DNA from: an uncultured Oscillospiraceae bacterium
GTDB taxonomy: Bacteria > Bacillota > Clostridia > Oscillospirales > Oscillospiraceae
Assembly: GCA_934565425.1 (NCBI GenBank)
Contig: CAKTHW010000097.1
Span: forward strand, 1 to 5,661
DNA: 5,661 bases
Reading direction: 5' to 3'
The notes beneath the pieces were generated by a model. That model was not told the DNA's origin. It saw only the letters and a program-made list of their open reading frames with translations, and did not search any database. Position numbers and translations under genes: made by a program. The stretch's first letter is position 1. Each line of letters opens with the position of its first letter. Shown here piece after piece: positions 3,941 to 5,661 of this stretch.

Positions 3941-5661
3941 ATGAACCTTCGTATTGGTATTGACATCGGTTCCACCACCGTCAAGGTCGTGGTACTGGAC
4001 GAACAGAACAATCTGTTGTTCCGCTCCTACGAGCGGCATTTTTCCAAGGTGCGGGAGAAGACCTGCGAGATTTTGGAACGCATCAAGGACAAGCTCCTGG
4101 GACATCAGGTGCAGATGGTCATCACCGGCTCCGCCGGTCTGGGTGTGTCCAAGGCCAGCAGCATCGACTTCGTGCAGGAGGTGTACGCCACTGCCGCCGC
4201 GGTGGACACCTTCATCCCCGGCACTGACGCCGTCATCGAGCTGGGTGGCGAGGACGCCAAGATCATCTTCTTCGGCGGCGCGCTGGAAGAGCGTATGAAC
4301 GGCAGCTGCGCCGGCGGCACCGGGGCCTTCATCGACCAGATGGCCACCCTCATGAACGTGACCGGCGACGAGCTGGACAAGCTGGCGCTGAAGCACGAAA
4401 AGATCTACCCCATCGCCAGCCGCTGCGGCGTATTTGCCAAGAGCGACATCCAGCCCATCCTGAACCAGGGCGGTCGGAAGGAGGACGTGGCCGCGTCCAT
4501 CTTCCAGGCGGTGGTCGATCAGACCATCGCCGGTCTGACCCAGGGACGAGAGCTGAAAGGCAAGATTGTCTTTTTGGGTGGCCCCCTGCACTTCCTGATG
4601 GGACTGCGGGAACGATTTGTGGAGACCTTGCAGCTGGATGAGGAGCACGCCATCTTCCCGGAGGACGGCGACTGCTTCGCCGCCATCGGCGCGGCGCTGT
4701 GCGCCTCGGACTACGATGCACACCTCTTTGACGACCAGCTGAAAAAGCTCCAGGAGAGCCGCTCCGCTGTCACCAGCTTGGACACCGCCCCTCCCCTGTT
4801 CGAGACACAGGCGGAGTATGACACCTTCTGCGCCCGCCACAACAGCCAGCATCCGCCGGAGGTGGACATCGCCGCCTACACCGGCGACGCCTATCTGGGC
4901 ATCGACGCCGGTTCCACCACCACGAAACTGGCCCTCATCGCCCCCGACGGCGGTCTGCTCTACACCTATTATCACTCCAACATGGGCAACCCGGTGTCCA
5001 TCGTCAAGGAGCAGCTGGACAAGATCTATCAGCTCTGCGGCGACCGCATCATCATCCGCGGCAGCGCGGTCACCGGCTACGGCGAGGATCTCATCAAAAA
5101 CGCCTTCCGCTGTGACCTGGGTCTGGTAGAAACGGTGGCCCACTACAACGCCGCCGCTCACTTCAACCCGGACGTGGATTTCATCATCGACATCGGCGGC
5201 CAGGATATGAAGTGCTTCAAAATTCGCAACGGCGCGGTGGATTCCATCATGCTCAACGAAGCCTGTTCCTCCGGCTGCGGCTCCTTTATCGAGACCTTCG
5301 CCCGGGCGTTGGGCTATGACATCGCCGACTTTGCAAAGCTGGGTCTGTTCGCCAAGCATCCCGTGAACCTGGGCAGCCGCTGCACCGTGTTCATGAACTC
5401 CTCGGTCAAGCAGGCACAGAAGGACGGCGCCAGCGTGGAGGATATTTCGGCAGGTCTGTCCATCTCCATCGTCAAGAACGCCATCTACAAGGTGCTCCGC
5501 ATGGCCTCCGCTGACGACCTGGGGCAGCACATCGTCGTCCAGGGCGGCACCTTCCACAACGACGCGGTGCTCCGCGCCTTTGAACAGGAGCTGCATCGGG
5601 ACGTCATCCGTCCCACCATCGCCGGTATCATGGGTGCGTTCGGCGCAGCGCTGGCGGCCAA
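3941..5661 (+). CDS. Tandem acyl-CoA dehydratase activase (BadF/BadG/BcrA/BcrD ATPase) protein, 3' end missing
   Basis: The frame is open from ATG 3941 to the window end (573 codons, no stop). AGGTGA at 3929-3934 lies 6 nt before the start. Two ASKHA ATPase domains follow each other. Domain 1 (about 1-255) has the phosphate loop [10 protein letters not shown] (6-15), ELGGEDAK (100-107), C123 in GSCAGGTG, C162 in SRCGVFAKS and a late GG (213-214). Domain 2 (about 317-573) has [10 protein letters not shown] (320-329), DIGGQDMK (417-424), C442 in EACSSGCG, C481 in SRCTVFMNS and QGGT (534-537). The cysteine pairs, 39 residues apart in both, match the [4Fe-4S] ligands of 2-hydroxyglutaryl-CoA dehydratase activators, which use ATP hydrolysis to push an electron into a dehydratase. 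From family knowledge, clostridial proteins starting this way usually continue into DUF2229 and dehydratase-like subunits, reaching about 1400 residues; that part is outside the window. The substrate is unknown. Confidence 0.88.
   Translation, partial: MNLRIGIDIGSTTVKVVVLDEQNNLLFRSYERHFSKVREKTCEILERIKDKLLGHQVQMVITGSAGLGVSKASSIDFVQEVYATAAAVDTFIPGTDAVIELGGEDAKIIFFGGALEERMNGSCAGGTGAFIDQMATLMNVTGDELDKLALKHEKIYPIASRCGVFAKSDIQPILNQGGRKEDVAASIFQAVVDQTIAGLTQGRELKGKIVFLGGPLHFLMGLRERFVETLQLDEEHAIFPEDGDCFAAIGAALCASDYDAHLFDDQLKKLQESRSAVTSLDTAPPLFETQAEYDTFCARHNSQHPPEVDIAAYTGDAYLGIDAGSTTTKLALIAPDGGLLYTYYHSNMGNPVSIVKEQLDKIYQLCGDRIIIRGSAVTGYGEDLIKNAFRCDLGLVETVAHYNAAAHFNPDVDFIIDIGGQDMKCFKIRNGAVDSIMLNEACSSGCGSFIETFARALGYDIADFAKLGLFAKHPVNLGSRCTVFMNSSVKQAQKDGASVEDISAGLSISIVKNAIYKVLRMASADDLGQHIVVQGGTFHNDAVLRAFEQELHRDVIRPTIAGIMGAFGAALAA

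Noticed and set aside
3836..5596. A 586-codon open frame on the minus strand opposite the activase gene
   Set aside because: It is antisense to clear conserved ATPase and cysteine motifs on the plus strand. Its translation is a Val/Ala/Gly/Asp/His-rich string without recognisable domains. Long mirror frames are expected opposite GC-ending codons.

Overview
The window looks like a moderately GC-rich anaerobic Firmicute of the class Clostridia. An Oscillospiraceae-type gut organism is my best guess. This rests on the gene content: a C_GCAxxG_C_C family protein, a Gx transporter (heptaprenyl diphosphate synthase component I-like), a low-molecular-weight tyrosine phosphatase, and a very long ORF with tandem acyl-CoA dehydratase activase domains. 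Good Shine-Dalgarno sites and compact hairpin terminators fit as well. The taxonomic call is inference; no marker gene is present.

Layout. Positions 1-189 hold the 3' end of a C_GCAxxG_C_C family gene, followed by a hairpin (234-270) that separates it from a convergent LysR-family regulator on the minus strand (290-1143). The regulator's helix-turn-helix is encoded intact, but it is one base out of frame with the only well-placed start codon. The divergent intergenic region (1144-1252) carries two T-N11-A dyads and promoter-like boxes facing both ways. On the plus strand follow csaA (1253-1582) and an EamA/DMT-type exporter (1579-2553) that overlaps it by 4 nt. This lysR / csaA-eamA block reads as one regulatory unit and has visibly less GC-biased codon use than the genes to its right.

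A large 17-bp hairpin (2564-2602), which can refold into a second small hairpin, lies before a low-molecular-weight protein tyrosine phosphatase (2631-3083) ending in a textbook terminator. Next is an independently transcribed Gx transporter family gene (extended -10 promoter, start 3267, terminator 3766-3800). The last gene starts at 3941 and runs off the right edge. Its 573 visible residues form two successive ASKHA ATPase domains, each with a cysteine pair 39 residues apart, as in [4Fe-4S] activators of 2-hydroxyacyl-CoA dehydratases. Its upstream region holds a good sigma-A promoter and three inverted repeats.

The genes are mostly independent transcription units, not one pathway. The only clear operon is csaA-eamA. 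No mobile element, CRISPR array, tRNA or rRNA was seen. The most informative oddities are the lysR 5' frameshift, the LysR-type dyad pair, the dual-activase gene with its dyad-rich promoter, and the switchable hairpin before the phosphatase gene.
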